Source: Deltaproteobacteria bacterium
Lineage (GTDB): Bacteria > Desulfobacterota > WTBG01 > CAIYCZ01 > CAIRTM01
Length of the DNA stretch: 64,000 bases
Direction of reading: 5' to 3'
Assembly (NCBI GenBank): GCA_024276465.1
Contig: JAJRXD010000103.1
Coordinates: forward strand, 24,037-88,036
Numbering within the stretch: position 1 is the stretch's first letter; the number at the start of each line of letters is the position of its first letter. Shown here piece after piece: positions 53,965 to 63,413 of this stretch. The position numbers and the translations under genes are program-made. Below the pieces are notes generated by a model. That model made no database searches, was not told where the DNA came from, and saw only the letters and a list, made by a program, of their open reading frames with translations.

Positions 53965-55344
53965 ATGCAGACAAATGTTTTCCCGGTTAAATTATTATTA
54001 TCTGTTTTTTTGTCAGTACTGTTTCTTTATCCCTCTTATTCTTCAGCGTCTGATGATGACATTATACGCCGCCTGGATAAAATGGAGAAGGAGATCAAAC
54101 AGCTCAAAATGGAAAACAGCGAACTGAGAAGAAAACTGGAGGAAGATAAAAATGCAACGGAAGCTGAAAATGTCAGCCTGAAGAAAATGGTAGAAGCCGG
54201 CAGAAAAGAATTGGGAGAGCTTAAAAAATCTGCCGGGAAATTCACTTCATCCAGCCTTACTTCCGTGCTTGGCAAGTATAACATGCTGATTTATGGACGC
54301 GTGAAAACTGATTTTAATTATGATACAGCAGAATTCAGGAAATATAATGATGGGCTTGGCGCTGTTGCAGCCGGGAATTCGGAAAATGACTCGACAAATT
54401 TTAATCCGCGTGACAGCCGTATCGGGCTTAAGGTGGCCAGGAGAGATGAACAGTGGCTTAGTGAAGCAAGGATAGAGACGGATTTTTACGGTACCAACAG
54501 TGGGAATAATCTAATCCCGCGTATGCGTCTGGGTTATATAAAACTGACGAATGAAGATTGGAATGCCAGCCTGCTTATGGGGCAGGACTGGGTTCCCGTG
54601 GCAAGACTCTACGTTCCTACTATTGACTTTTATGGTTTGTCTGCAGCAGGAAACCTGTGGTGGAGAATGCCTCAGATCACACTTAGAAAAAATTATGGGA
54701 ATTATGAGTTTCTGTTTTCTGCCATGAAGCACAGGAGAATAAGTACTGCGGAAGAGGATAGAGCCCCATGGCTGTTAGCAAGAATTGCATATAAAAACAG
54801 TGTTCTTGGCAGAGGAGGAATACTTGCGATAGGTGGAGGATGGAGGACCACTACATTAAGTAAAAACAGATTCGGGATGGAAAATAAAGTTGACAGGTGG
54901 CTAATGGCCCTTGAATTTAAGCTTAAGCGCGGAAAGTTTACTTTTGCAACTGAAGCATGGATTGGTGCTGGTCTTGATAATGAATGGCTTCGCTACGACA
55001 TGGGAATTAATACACATGATAACAGCTTTCGTGAAAGGAAAAAACACCCTGATTCAATCATGGCCAGAGGCGGGTGGGCCAGCCTGACATATGCTGCAAC
55101 CCCGCGTCTTAACTTTACTGCCGGCTATGGTGTTGATGACCCCGATAAAAGCGATATGGATGGCATGAAAGGGTTCCTTAATGATCGACAGTTCACGAAG
55201 AATGAGATATTGTTTATGAATTCATGGTATTCGGTAACCAGCACTGTAAAGATGGGCATTGAGATGATGTATATTGAAACTGAAAGATTCAGCAGTGTTA
55301 ACAATGGTACCCGTTATACCATGTCAGCGGTTTATGCTTTCTGA
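53965..55344 (+). CDS. Coiled-coil outer-membrane porin
   Basis: A 459-residue exported protein with a signal peptide (about 1-28), a trimer-type coiled coil (about 31-90, KMEKEIKQLKMENSELRRK), and a beta barrel rich in alternating strands that ends with YAF, the C-terminal aromatic used by the Bam complex. The layout is that of DcaP-like trimeric porins, which pass small carboxylates. It lies 37 bases after fdhC and before a terminator, so it is probably part of the formate dehydrogenase transcript. Confidence 0.85.
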   Translation: MQTNVFPVKLLLSVFLSVLFLYPSYSSASDDDIIRRLDKMEKEIKQLKMENSELRRKLEEDKNATEAENVSLKKMVEAGRKELGELKKSAGKFTSSSLTSVLGKYNMLIYGRVKTDFNYDTAEFRKYNDGLGAVAAGNSENDSTNFNPRDSRIGLKVARRDEQWLSEARIETDFYGTNSGNNLIPRMRLGYIKLTNEDWNASLLMGQDWVPVARLYVPTIDFYGLSAAGNLWWRMPQITLRKNYGNYEFLFSAMKHRRISTAEEDRAPWLLARIAYKNSVLGRGGILAIGGGWRTTTLSKNRFGMENKVDRWLMALEFKLKRGKFTFATEAWIGAGLDNEWLRYDMGINTHDNSFRERKKHPDSIMARGGWASLTYAATPRLNFTAGYGVDDPDKSDMDGMKGFLNDRQFTKNEILFMNSWYSVTSTVKMGIEMMYIETERFSSVNNGTRYTMSAVYAF

Positions 55345-55401
55345 AGGATCCTTAATATGAGAGCTGCCTTTCAGGTAGTGTTAAAGATTCTCAAGACGCA
55401 G

Positions 55402-55432
55402 AAAAGCCGCAAGCTTTAAGTTTGCGGCTTTT
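55402..55432. terminator. Bidirectional intrinsic terminator
   Basis: AAAAGCCGCAA pairs with TTGCGGCTTTT (11 bp, no mismatch) around a nine-base loop, with a T-run on each side. It stands between the end of the fdh transcript and the convergent transporter. Confidence 0.9.
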
Positions 55433-55502
55433 CTGTATGCGAGCAGTTTTATATGCTACGCCCCATTCGCGGGGCTGCTGTTACTTGCATTCCTATATGT
55501 TG

Positions 55503-56834
55503 TTATGCGTCACATGCACCTGTTTGCTGAGGGGTTGATGAACAGCTCGGATTAAGAGCTGACTCCTGTTCGGTTTTATTAACTACTACAGCCTCCACGC
55601 CTTCCTGCTTTTTTGCTTTCAGGACACAGGTTAAGGCTGCCCCAATTATCAGCAGAATTCCAGCTGTTAAAAAGGAAGAATTGAAACTTCCGGTGCCTGC
55701 CTTTAACATTTGGGACAGTATGCCCATTACAAGCCCCCCAACACCCCATGCGGTAAACATAATGCCATAGTTAGTGCCAAAGTTTTTAAGCCCCCAGAGA
55801 TCCTTGGTGATTGATGGAAAAAGTGAGAGGTTTGTCCCGTAATTGAATCCAATGAAAGTAGCAAGCAGAACAAGAACAATGGCGCTTGAGCCTGAACCGA
55901 CAACAGGAATTGCAGCAAACATTAACACAGCCTGAAATAAAAGCATGCAGGTCAAAGACATGCGCCGGCCTATTTTGTCAGAAAGATAGCCTGCAATGAT
56001 ACGTCCTGCAGCATTACCTATTGCCATTATGGCAACAACCATAAATGCTGCTTCGCCCATGCTTGCCTTTGCCATCCCGGCAACGCTGCCAATTACCATT
56101 AGTCCTGCGCCGGCTCCAATAAAATAGATAAACCACAGCATGTAAAACTTTGATGATTTCATCATTTCAGAAGGTTTGAAGTTCACCACAGGGGCAGGTG
56201 TTTTTAAACCTGGAACAGTATCGGCTTTCCAGTCCCTGGGGGGGTTGACAAGAAACAGCGAAAGCCCGCACACAATTATAATGAATGCTATCCCGAACAG
56301 CAGCATTGCATTTTGCAAACCATAATTCAGGAGGAGATATTTTGATAGTGGTGCGATATAGACAGATGCCAAACCAAAACCTGACACAACAAGCCCGGCA
56401 ATCAAACCGGTTTTTTCAGACGGGAACCATTTAAGTGCTGGTGGGGTTGCAGAAGAATAACCAAAACCTATTCCAGTACCCGCAAGGACACCGAACCCTA
56501 AAACCCATGAGATGTAGCTTGTTGTTTGAGATATCCATATAAATCCTAAACCAACCAGAAGGCCGCCAAAAAGGGCGGTAATTTTCGGGCCAAATTTGTC
56601 CTGGCATTTTCCTGCAGCAATCATTGCAAATGCAAAAACAATGCAGCAAACTGCATACGGGTCATTTAACGATGCCAAATCCCAGTTAAAGGCTCCAGGG
56701 CCACCTGCTTCAATGGATGTTTTTATTGCCCCCTTGAAAATACTCCATGTATAAAGGACCCCAAGAGCAAGGTTAATCCCTGTTCCTGCGCAGGTAACGC
56801 TCCAGCCTTTGTTGGAATTTCTTGTGCTTGACAT
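55503..56834 (-). CDS. OFA-family major facilitator transporter
   Basis: A 443-residue transporter with 12 membrane helices, of the oxalate/formate antiporter (OFA) family. It starts MSSTRNSNKGWSVTCAG and has LALGVLYTWSIFKGAI in helix 1, AGTGIGFGYSSATPPALKWF in helix 4 and MGEAAFMVVAIMAIGNAAGR later on. The ATG at 56834 was chosen because AAAGGAG lies just upstream; an earlier Met at 56888 adds no domain. It converges on the fdh operon. Many family members move other carboxylates, so the substrate cannot be assigned. Confidence 0.9.
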   Translation of the reverse strand: MSSTRNSNKGWSVTCAGTGINLALGVLYTWSIFKGAIKTSIEAGGPGAFNWDLASLNDPYAVCCIVFAFAMIAAGKCQDKFGPKITALFGGLLVGLGFIWISQTTSYISWVLGFGVLAGTGIGFGYSSATPPALKWFPSEKTGLIAGLVVSGFGLASVYIAPLSKYLLLNYGLQNAMLLFGIAFIIIVCGLSLFLVNPPRDWKADTVPGLKTPAPVVNFKPSEMMKSSKFYMLWFIYFIGAGAGLMVIGSVAGMAKASMGEAAFMVVAIMAIGNAAGRIIAGYLSDKIGRRMSLTCMLLFQAVLMFAAIPVVGSGSSAIVLVLLATFIGFNYGTNLSLFPSITKDLWGLKNFGTNYGIMFTAWGVGGLVMGILSQMLKAGTGSFNSSFLTAGILLIIGAALTCVLKAKKQEGVEAVVVNKTEQESALNPSCSSTPQQTGACDA

Positions 56835-57276
56835 GATAAGTGCTCCTTTTGCAGTTTGTAAGTCCATTATTATTAATACAGATGTCAAAGTATCGGCTTA
56901 CTGTCTGAAACCTTTAGCAGGTTAAAAAAATGCTATCAATAAAATTCACTGTTATTCAGGTTTCTTTCACATTAACAGCAAAACCAGTACCGTTCAGAAA
57001 AAAAATACAATTAATAAAGACAACAGTTTGAAAAACAATGAGTTTTTTCGTGAAAATCATTTTTCTTTTTATTACACTGAAAGTATAAAAAAATGTTTTA
57101 CTGACATATTGGCAAAATGGCGTAAAAAATTAATTTTACAGTGTAATATTGCCAAAAATACTGATAAAGGATATCTTGACAGAATTAACCTGGAAGCTCA
57201 TCAGCTATCCCGGAAATTCAGGGAATAACTTCTTGATGCTTTGTAAATATTTGTCTATATTGTTCGATAAATCAGA
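56835..57276. other. Divergent intergenic region
   Basis: About 440 AT-rich bases between the transporter and the aldolase. A 66-codon frame at 57028-57228 starts with TTG, has no ribosome binding site and no family. A hairpin AACCTGCTAAAGGTT on the minus strand lies about 60 bases before the transporter start. Confidence 0.5.
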
Positions 57277-57969
57277 ATGATTGACAAACATGACAATAAC
57301 TCCTTAGGTGAACAGATGCTGCAACTGAAGGAACGCAAGCTGATAGTTGAGTATGGAAAAAAACTTGTTTCATACGGGCTTATTAGAGGAACGGGCGGAA
57401 ACTTAAGCATTTACAACCGTGAAGAGGGCCTGATATCCATCAGTCCCTCTGGAACAGACTACCTGAAAACAAAACCCGGGGACATACCGGTTTTAGACAT
57501 TAACAATAAAATTATTGAGGGCAAACGCAAGCCTTCAAGTGAGCTTGACATGCATATGGTTTTTTATAATCACAGGGAAGACATCAATGCAATCGTCCAT
57601 ACTCATTCTGTTTTTGCAACTACACTTGCATGCCTTAAAAGAGAGATACCACCAGTTCATTATTTAGTAGGCTTTGCAGGGAACAGAGTCGGGTGTGCAG
57701 AATATGCAACATTTGGCACGAAAGAGCTGGCCGAGAATGCTTTCAGGTCTATGGCTGGCAGAAAAGCGGTTCTTCTGGCAAACCATGGACTTTTAGCTGC
57801 TGGAGCTGATTTGAAGCAGGCATTTAACATAGCTGAAATTATTGAGTTTTGTGCTGAAGTTTACTATAGAACACAATGCACTGGAGATCCATCAGTGCTT
57901 TCTGATGAAGAGATGGACCTGGTAATGGAAAAATTCAAGACTTATGGACAGGCAGGTGCAAAAGCATAG
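57277..57969 (+). CDS. Class II aldolase (fuculose-phosphate aldolase-like)
   Basis: A 230-residue zinc aldolase of the AraD/FucA fold. It has RGTGGNLSIYN, SPSGTDYLKTKPGDI, KPSSELDMHMVFY, the zinc-ligand pair in VHTHSVFAT and VLLANHGLLAAG. It could cleave fuculose 1-phosphate or a related sugar phosphate. There is no sugar-kinase or isomerase next to it, so the pathway is open. It is followed by a MITE. Confidence 0.88.
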   Translation: MIDKHDNNSLGEQMLQLKERKLIVEYGKKLVSYGLIRGTGGNLSIYNREEGLISISPSGTDYLKTKPGDIPVLDINNKIIEGKRKPSSELDMHMVFYNHREDINAIVHTHSVFATTLACLKREIPPVHYLVGFAGNRVGCAEYATFGTKELAENAFRSMAGRKAVLLANHGLLAAGADLKQAFNIAEIIEFCAEVYYRTQCTGDPSVLSDEEMDLVMEKFKTYGQAGAKA

Positions 57970-57993
57970 ACACAATGCAGCAGAATATTTCAG

Positions 57994-58168
57994 TAATTAG
58001 TGCCTGAACGAAAACCCCTGATTCAGGTTAAAATCTGATCAATAATTTTCTGCAGGAGCGCCTTCAGGCGCGATATTACGCAGCAACAGGTCTGTTTTTC
58101 GCGGCTAAAGCCGGCTCCTACATACGCCGCGCTAATAAAAAACAGGGTTTCCGGTCAGCCACTAATTA
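57994..58168 (+). mobile_element. MITE copy 1 with REP-like inner palindromes
   Basis: A 175-base non-coding element with terminal inverted repeats TAATTAGTGCCTGAACGAAA and, on the other strand, TAATTAGTGGCTGACCGGAA. The middle carries GAGCGCCTTCAGGCGC and CGCGGCTAAAGCCGG palindromes, typical REP units. 141 bases (58024-58164) match the inverted copy at 63860-64000 with five mismatches. Confidence 0.85.
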
Positions 58169-58238
58169 AAGAAATGGGCAGTTAGTAACGACTAATGAAC
58201 GATGGGAAACAGGAAAGATACTCAGAATCTGTCGCACA

Positions 58239-58267
58239 TTGACAGGCACAGTGTTTCCAGAATATTT
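58239..58267 (+). promoter_or_regulatory. Possible sigma-70 promoter for the carbamoyltransferase
   Basis: TTGACA at 58239-58244, then 17 bases, then ATATTT at 58262-58267. The start codon at 58289 would leave a very short leader. Confidence 0.4.
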
Positions 58268-58288
58268 GCTTAAAGGAATTAATAAAAC

Positions 58289-59989
58289 ATGGGTGATTAT
58301 ATTCTTGGTATATGGGACGGCCATGATTCCGGGGCTGCTGTAATAAAAGATAACAGGATACTCGCTGCTGTTAATGAGGAAAGGCTTACCAGGAGAAAAC
58401 TTGAAATCAAATTTCCTGACAAATCTGTCAGAGCCTGTCTTGATTGTTTAAACCTGACCGCATCAGATATTGGCAGTGTTGCTGTTTCAACATATGACTT
58501 TGCAAAAACACTGGCAAGAATTTATCCTCAATTAAAAGAAGATTACTACCTTCTCAGGAGAAGAAAAAAAACTCCCGGACTGCTTTCAGCCCTTAAAAAA
58601 AAGGCGAAATACAAAATAACTGAAACAGGCGGTAACCGTGCAACCAGATATGTCAGCAGGATAAGCATAAGAAATTCTTTAAACAGGTTTGGGCTTGGAA
58701 ACATCAGTATAAATCTGGTTGATCACCACCTTTGCCACGCAGCAGCAGCAGCTTTTTGCTGTGGTTTTGAAGAATGCCTCGTTATTACAATTGACGGGAT
58801 AGGGGATGCATTGTCCGGTACAATCAGCACATTACGAAATGGCAGACTTTCAAGAATTGAATCTGTTTCCGGAAAAGACTCAATAGGTATTTTTTTTGAG
58901 CATGTGACAAACCTGATGAACATGAGGGAACTGGAAGATGAAGGCAAGGTCATGGCGCTTGCTAATTATGCCTACCCAATCCCTGATTCGGAAAACCCCC
59001 TGATAGACTTCATCTCTGTAGATGGAATGAATGTTAAGTGCAGGTACAGTACGCTTGAAATGTTCGATGAGCTGAAAAAAGTACTCTGGAAATATCCATC
59101 GGAGCAGTTTGCCTACATGGCACAAAGGACTCTTGAGGTGAAAATATGTGAACTTGTAAAAAACAGTATCAATTCAACCGGACTTAACAGGGTAGCATTG
59201 TCCGGCGGTGTTTTTTCAAACATAAAGGTAAACATGAAAATACGCGCTCTTCCTGATGTTGAAAAATGTTTCATATTTTCGCACATGGGTGATGGCGGGC
59301 TTGCGCTGGGTGCAGCCTGTTCTCTTAATTATGACCTGAATGGAGTTACATCTTACAGCTTCCCTGATGTATACTGGGGGCTTAAGTATTCTGACGATGA
59401 AATAGTGTCTGCCATAAAAGCAAGCGGGTTGTCATTTGATTATCATGAAAACATAGAGCATGAGACCGCTAAACTTATTTCCGAAGGTTATATTGTTTTC
59501 TGGTTTCAGGGGAGGATGGAATACGGCCCCCGGGCACTTGGAAACCGCAGCATCCTGGCCCTGCCAAATTCCCTGAAAATCAGAGACATACTTAATTTAA
59601 GGCTGAAGATGAGAGTCTGGTATCAGCCATTCTGCCCGTCAATGCTGGAGGAGGAAGCAGTGCAGTACCTTGAAAACTATGACGGTCTTGAAAACCGGTT
59701 TATGACAATGGGGTACATGGTTAAGCATGACCTGACAGAACAGATGCAGGGTGTTATAAGTGTTGACGGAAGCTGCAGGCCGCAGTTTGTAACATCAAAT
59801 GAGACCCGCTATAAAAGGTTGCTGAAAGAGCTTAAAAACCTGACCGGAACGGGAATTGTTCTGAACACCAGTTTTAATATTCACGGTGAACCCCTTGTCT
59901 GCTCACCTGAAGATGCACTCAATACTCTTAAGAAAACAGGTAATGATTATCTTGTAATGGAAAATTATTTAATCCGCTTATCAAAGTAA
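58289..59989 (+). CDS. Carbamoyltransferase of the NodU/CmcH family
   Basis: A 566-residue enzyme that uses carbamoyl phosphate to carbamoylate a sugar or a natural product. The N-terminal Kae1-like domain has ILGIWDGHDSGAAVI, NLVDHHLCHAAAAAF and LVITIDGIGDALSGTI. The second ATP site has LSGGVFSNIKVNMKI, and the C-terminal domain has GRMEYGPRALGNRSILA and LNTSFNIHGEPL. All are intact. It lies just before a GT-C glycosyltransferase, so a glycan on the cell surface is the likely acceptor. Its symbol is left open because the acceptor is unknown. Confidence 0.92.
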   Translation: MGDYILGIWDGHDSGAAVIKDNRILAAVNEERLTRRKLEIKFPDKSVRACLDCLNLTASDIGSVAVSTYDFAKTLARIYPQLKEDYYLLRRRKKTPGLLSALKKKAKYKITETGGNRATRYVSRISIRNSLNRFGLGNISINLVDHHLCHAAAAAFCCGFEECLVITIDGIGDALSGTISTLRNGRLSRIESVSGKDSIGIFFEHVTNLMNMRELEDEGKVMALANYAYPIPDSENPLIDFISVDGMNVKCRYSTLEMFDELKKVLWKYPSEQFAYMAQRTLEVKICELVKNSINSTGLNRVALSGGVFSNIKVNMKIRALPDVEKCFIFSHMGDGGLALGAACSLNYDLNGVTSYSFPDVYWGLKYSDDEIVSAIKASGLSFDYHENIEHETAKLISEGYIVFWFQGRMEYGPRALGNRSILALPNSLKIRDILNLRLKMRVWYQPFCPSMLEEEAVQYLENYDGLENRFMTMGYMVKHDLTEQMQGVISVDGSCRPQFVTSNETRYKRLLKELKNLTGTGIVLNTSFNIHGEPLVCSPEDALNTLKKTGNDYLVMENYLIRLSK

Positions 59990-60036
59990 AAAACTGTTTC
60001 AAAATTAAAGGCCGGATATCAACTTGTGGAGAAGAC

Positions 60037-61839
60037 ATGAAAAAACTCTATAAATACTTACCGTTTACAATCAGCGGAATAATATTTTTATTCGGAGCCA
60101 TTGGTCTGCTTTTATGGACATCTTCATACAGTTCCTGGACACTCAGGGAACAGTTGATAATTCTGTCCCCCCTGTCCCTGGAAATTAATTTTCTTTTGAT
60201 TGTAGTGGCTGTTGGTATGGTAGGCGTGTCATTTTTCAGAAAATCACAACTCAGGAACATATTTCAGGAAATTCCTCAAAAAATATGGTTTAACCTTGCT
60301 GTTTTATCCATTGCAGGATTTCTGATTCTCGTGTTTATTGTACCGCGGGAACACAGAATTTATTATGATGAGGATATTTATCAAAATATCGGCCAGAACA
60401 TAGCATTTACAAAGGCAGAAGGCTCTCACTATGGAGAAACCTATCTTGAATCACTTGGAAGTTTCTGGAAAAGGATTATTGGGCGTGCTGCCATGTGTAA
60501 TGAAGGGAAAAATGAATATGGTGATTTTTCCTGCCTCCGGCTTGAATACAACAAGGAACCTAATGGCTGGGCATATGTTTTAAGTGTTGTGTTCAGGATT
60601 TTCGGTGTACATGAGCTGGCATCGTTTTTAACCAACAATTTTATCTATCTTTTTGCAGTGATTACTGTTTTTTTAACAGGCTATCTGTTGTTTAAAGATT
60701 ATTATACTGCAATCTATGCTGCTCTGATTTTTGCCTTAACCCCTGAGACACTTATCTGGTCAAATACTGTTGCTGTTGAGCCGAGCGCTGCTTTTTTTCC
60801 TGCACTTTCAGTGCTGTGCACCCTTTTTTTTCTAAGGGTTAGAACTAATACTGCTTTTTTTTTAGCAGCTGTTATGACTGCTTTTTCAGTACAGTTCAGG
60901 CCTGAGGCTGCCATGATATGTCTGGTGTCAGGACTATTGTTTATTTTTTGGGGCAGGGATGAACTGAAACAGGGAAGGTTCTATTTAATTGCATCAGTTT
61001 TTTTTGTTCTTGTTATTCCCCATCTTGTTAATCTTTACGCTGTAAAGGACCTTGGATGGGGAAGCTCAGGGCCAAAATTCTCTTTTGATTATTTTCAGGG
61101 AAACATTAAGGTGAACTCACTTTTCTATTTGAGAAACACAAGGTTCCCGGCTGTATTTACAATTCTTTTTTTCCTTGGACTGCTTTTTAAAAACAGAACC
61201 AGGGGTTCATATCAACTGAAAGAAAAGCTTGTTGTGGTTGTCTGGTTTCTGCTTTTCTGGGGCATATTTATTTTTTTCTATGCCGGAAGTTATAACTATG
61301 GCGCAGATGTCAGGTTTTCTCTGCTTTCAGCCATGCCTTTTTCCCTGATTGCCGGATCCGGAGCAGCGATACTTGTGTCTCAGGTAATGAGCAGATATAA
61401 AGGTTCATGCGTGCATTATGTTTTAACCTCTGTTATTGTTGTGCTGTTCCTCTCATTCCTGCCTTTTGTAAGGGCAATAACACAGGAGGCCTGGGCTGCC
61501 AGGGCTGACCACAGGTTTGCCAGACAAATGGCTGAAAAGATGCCCCAGAACTCAATAGTCCTTACACACAATCCCAACATGTTTCTTCTGTGGGGGAAAA
61601 ACGCTGCCCAGGCATCTCTTGCTACAGAACACAGGTCATACTTTAACAGGTTTTTTTACAAGTACAAGGGGGGGGTTTATTTCCATTATAATTTCTGGTG
61701 CAATGTGAATGATAAGGTTCAGAACTCTTTCTGTAATAATATTCTTCAGCGTTTTAACTGCACCCCTGTCATGTCCTTCAGGGAAAAAAACTATAAGTTT
61801 GCGCTTTATAAAGTTGAAAAAAAAAGAGGAAAAAAATGA
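60037..61839 (+). CDS. GT-C (ArnT/PMT-type) glycosyltransferase
   Basis: A 600-residue integral membrane protein with about 12 helices. The first periplasmic loop has the acidic motif YYDEDIYQNIGQNIA, the family catalytic position, and KEPNGWAYVLSVVFRIFGVH follows, typical of ArnT/PMT enzymes. It uses polyprenyl-phosphate sugars and acts on the periplasmic face. It follows the carbamoyltransferase by 47 bases. Its target (lipid A, a surface glycan or a flagellar/pilus protein) is unknown. The last bases run to 13 bases before the convergent motB end. Confidence 0.88.
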   Translation: MKKLYKYLPFTISGIIFLFGAIGLLLWTSSYSSWTLREQLIILSPLSLEINFLLIVVAVGMVGVSFFRKSQLRNIFQEIPQKIWFNLAVLSIAGFLILVFIVPREHRIYYDEDIYQNIGQNIAFTKAEGSHYGETYLESLGSFWKRIIGRAAMCNEGKNEYGDFSCLRLEYNKEPNGWAYVLSVVFRIFGVHELASFLTNNFIYLFAVITVFLTGYLLFKDYYTAIYAALIFALTPETLIWSNTVAVEPSAAFFPALSVLCTLFFLRVRTNTAFFLAAVMTAFSVQFRPEAAMICLVSGLLFIFWGRDELKQGRFYLIASVFFVLVIPHLVNLYAVKDLGWGSSGPKFSFDYFQGNIKVNSLFYLRNTRFPAVFTILFFLGLLFKNRTRGSYQLKEKLVVVVWFLLFWGIFIFFYAGSYNYGADVRFSLLSAMPFSLIAGSGAAILVSQVMSRYKGSCVHYVLTSVIVVLFLSFLPFVRAITQEAWAARADHRFARQMAEKMPQNSIVLTHNPNMFLLWGKNAAQASLATEHRSYFNRFFYKYKGGVYFHYNFWCNVNDKVQNSFCNNILQRFNCTPVMSFREKNYKFALYKVEKKRGKK

Positions 61840-61852
61840 ATGATACTTCAGG

Positions 61853-62542
61853 TCAAAAACTCCAGAAAGCTTTGACAACTTTTACTTCTACAAGCCTCTT
61901 TTTAGGAATGTTTTTATATTGTGAAATCAGCACTGGACTGGCAGAGTTGTCCGGTACTGATTGCAGAAATATCTTTTCGGGTTTAACAGAGCATTTGTCT
62001 TTGAGGTAACCGATAATATTCATAATTCTGTTTGCCGAGGTCGATGTTGTGATATCACTATATATGGTTAGAATTATCTTTGAGGAGGGGTTTTTTCTGT
62101 AAATCGCTGCAAGTTTGTTCAGGTCTGTCTTGAATCCTTCATGCAGGGCAGAGTTTTTTTCTGAAAAGAAAATGATTTTTCTTTCTATTATTCTTTCCCC
62201 ATCCTGTTTTTTGTCCGGGTCCGGTTCACTATCATTTATGTATATGGAAACAGAGCGGGCTGCTGCCTGGTTTTTTACAGTAGCGTTTGCCAGCGGTACA
62301 AAGGATGTTATTCTGTCAGAGCGATCTCCGGGCACAGCATTGTTTTTATCTGTTTTGATGTTTAGAATAAACAAAAAAAATGAAAAAACGAGCAGGATAG
62401 TCATTAGATCAGCAAAAGTGATCAGCCATGGGACGTTATCATCATCTCTGGCATGAACAGACCTTTTTTTAAGAAAATATTCAGTTGCCGGGGGATTCCC
62501 CCCGTCATTTTTGTTAATATAGCCTGGTAAAAAATCAGACAC
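61853..62542 (-). CDS. motB: Flagellar stator protein MotB
   Basis: A 229-residue stator component. It has a cytoplasmic N-terminus, a single membrane helix with WLITFADLMTILLVFSFFLF, where Asp 45 is the proton site, and a periplasmic OmpA-like peptidoglycan-binding domain that looks shortened (about 110-220, FLQSVPDNSASPVLI). It follows motA by 10 bases. Confidence 0.9.
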   Translation of the reverse strand: MSDFLPGYINKNDGGNPPATEYFLKKRSVHARDDDNVPWLITFADLMTILLVFSFFLFILNIKTDKNNAVPGDRSDRITSFVPLANATVKNQAAARSVSIYINDSEPDPDKKQDGERIIERKIIFFSEKNSALHEGFKTDLNKLAAIYRKNPSSKIILTIYSDITTSTSANRIMNIIGYLKDKCSVKPEKIFLQSVPDNSASPVLISQYKNIPKKRLVEVKVVKAFWSF

Positions 62543-62552
62543 GCTGGACCTC

Positions 62553-63356
62553 CTAACTGTTTTCCGCCATCTTCAGGTGCAAATGCCTGACTTTGTTTGC
62601 ATGGTATTTCGATAATTCATGCTTTGGCATAAGCGCAGAAAGTTTCTGTTCAGTGACAATCGAATATTCTCTTTTCTGAATGCACTGCAAAGCCTCTAAA
62701 ATATATCTGTAAACAAGTTCATCTTCTGAAGAGTTGTCCTTAAGCTTGTTTGCAAGAGGTAAAAAAACAAGATTTGACAGAATAACTCCATACAGGGTGG
62801 TTAACAAAGCCAGAGATATTGAGCCGCCAATATTTTCGGGATTAGTGAGTTGAGGAAAAATTCTCATTAATCCGATAATCGTTCCGATGAGTCCAAATGC
62901 AGGTGCGTATTTTGCCATTGCGCGCAGAATTCTCTGTGCACTGTCATTTTCTAAAATGTCAAACATCAATTCTTTTTCCAGTGTTGACCTGATATGTTCC
63001 CATTTGCAGCTGTCAGCAATCAGCTTAACCCCATGTTTTAAATAGGGGTTTTGAAAATCCTTTAATGAATTTTCCAATGACTTGAATCCAAGCCTTTTAT
63101 ATTCCCTGGTAACCTGGATGACCAGTCTTGTTGTATCAGGAAAATTAAATCTTCTTGTGCGGAAAGCTTTTTCAACTATCACCTTTATTCTTTTTACCCT
63201 TTCAACAGGATAGGAGATCAATGTTGAAATGAGTGTACCCCCGAACACAAACAGTATACTGAAAATATTTGACATGATATATTGATAATTTTCATTTACC
63301 GATGAAGAGAAAAAAATAATGCCGATAAAACATACAAAATATATGATAAACTTCAT
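62553..63356 (-). CDS. motA: Flagellar stator protein MotA
   Basis: Proton channel of the flagellar motor, 267 residues, with four membrane helices (about 3-18, 28-48, 142-165 and 175-200). The FliG-contact cytoplasmic loop is between the second and third. YAPAFGLIGTIIGLMRIF and SLALLTTLYGVILSNLVFLP are family motifs. The ATG at 63356 was chosen because GGGAGG lies just upstream; the ATG at 63374 overlaps that ribosome site. It is far from the main flagellar cluster, but a sigma-54 promoter precedes it. Confidence 0.95.
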   Translation of the reverse strand: MKFIIYFVCFIGIIFFSSSVNENYQYIMSNIFSILFVFGGTLISTLISYPVERVKRIKVIVEKAFRTRRFNFPDTTRLVIQVTREYKRLGFKSLENSLKDFQNPYLKHGVKLIADSCKWEHIRSTLEKELMFDILENDSAQRILRAMAKYAPAFGLIGTIIGLMRIFPQLTNPENIGGSISLALLTTLYGVILSNLVFLPLANKLKDNSSEDELVYRYILEALQCIQKREYSIVTEQKLSALMPKHELSKYHANKVRHLHLKMAENS

Positions 63357-63396
63357 AGTGTCCTCCCTGAACATCTGTATTTGTCAGGATATGTTT

Positions 63397-63413
63397 ATGC
63401 AGGTATTATGCCA
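63397..63413 (-). promoter_or_regulatory. Sigma-54 promoter before motAB
   Basis: Read on the minus strand, TGGCAT-N5-CTGCAT has the GG and GC of a -24/-12 promoter 10 bases apart, with one change from TTGC. It would start transcription near 63386, about 30 bases before motA. The TGGCAC-type promoter before fliK is the second in the window. Confidence 0.7.

Larger units (their letters stand above)
57970..58288. other. Intergenic region with a MITE
   Basis: The gap after the aldolase holds the MITE at 57994-58168 and, further on, a TTGACA-N17-ATATTT promoter-like pair before the carbamoyltransferase. No gene was seen. Confidence 0.7.

Noticed and set aside
57028..57228. 66-codon frame before the aldolase
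   Set aside because: It starts with TTG, has no ribosome binding site and no recognisable family.
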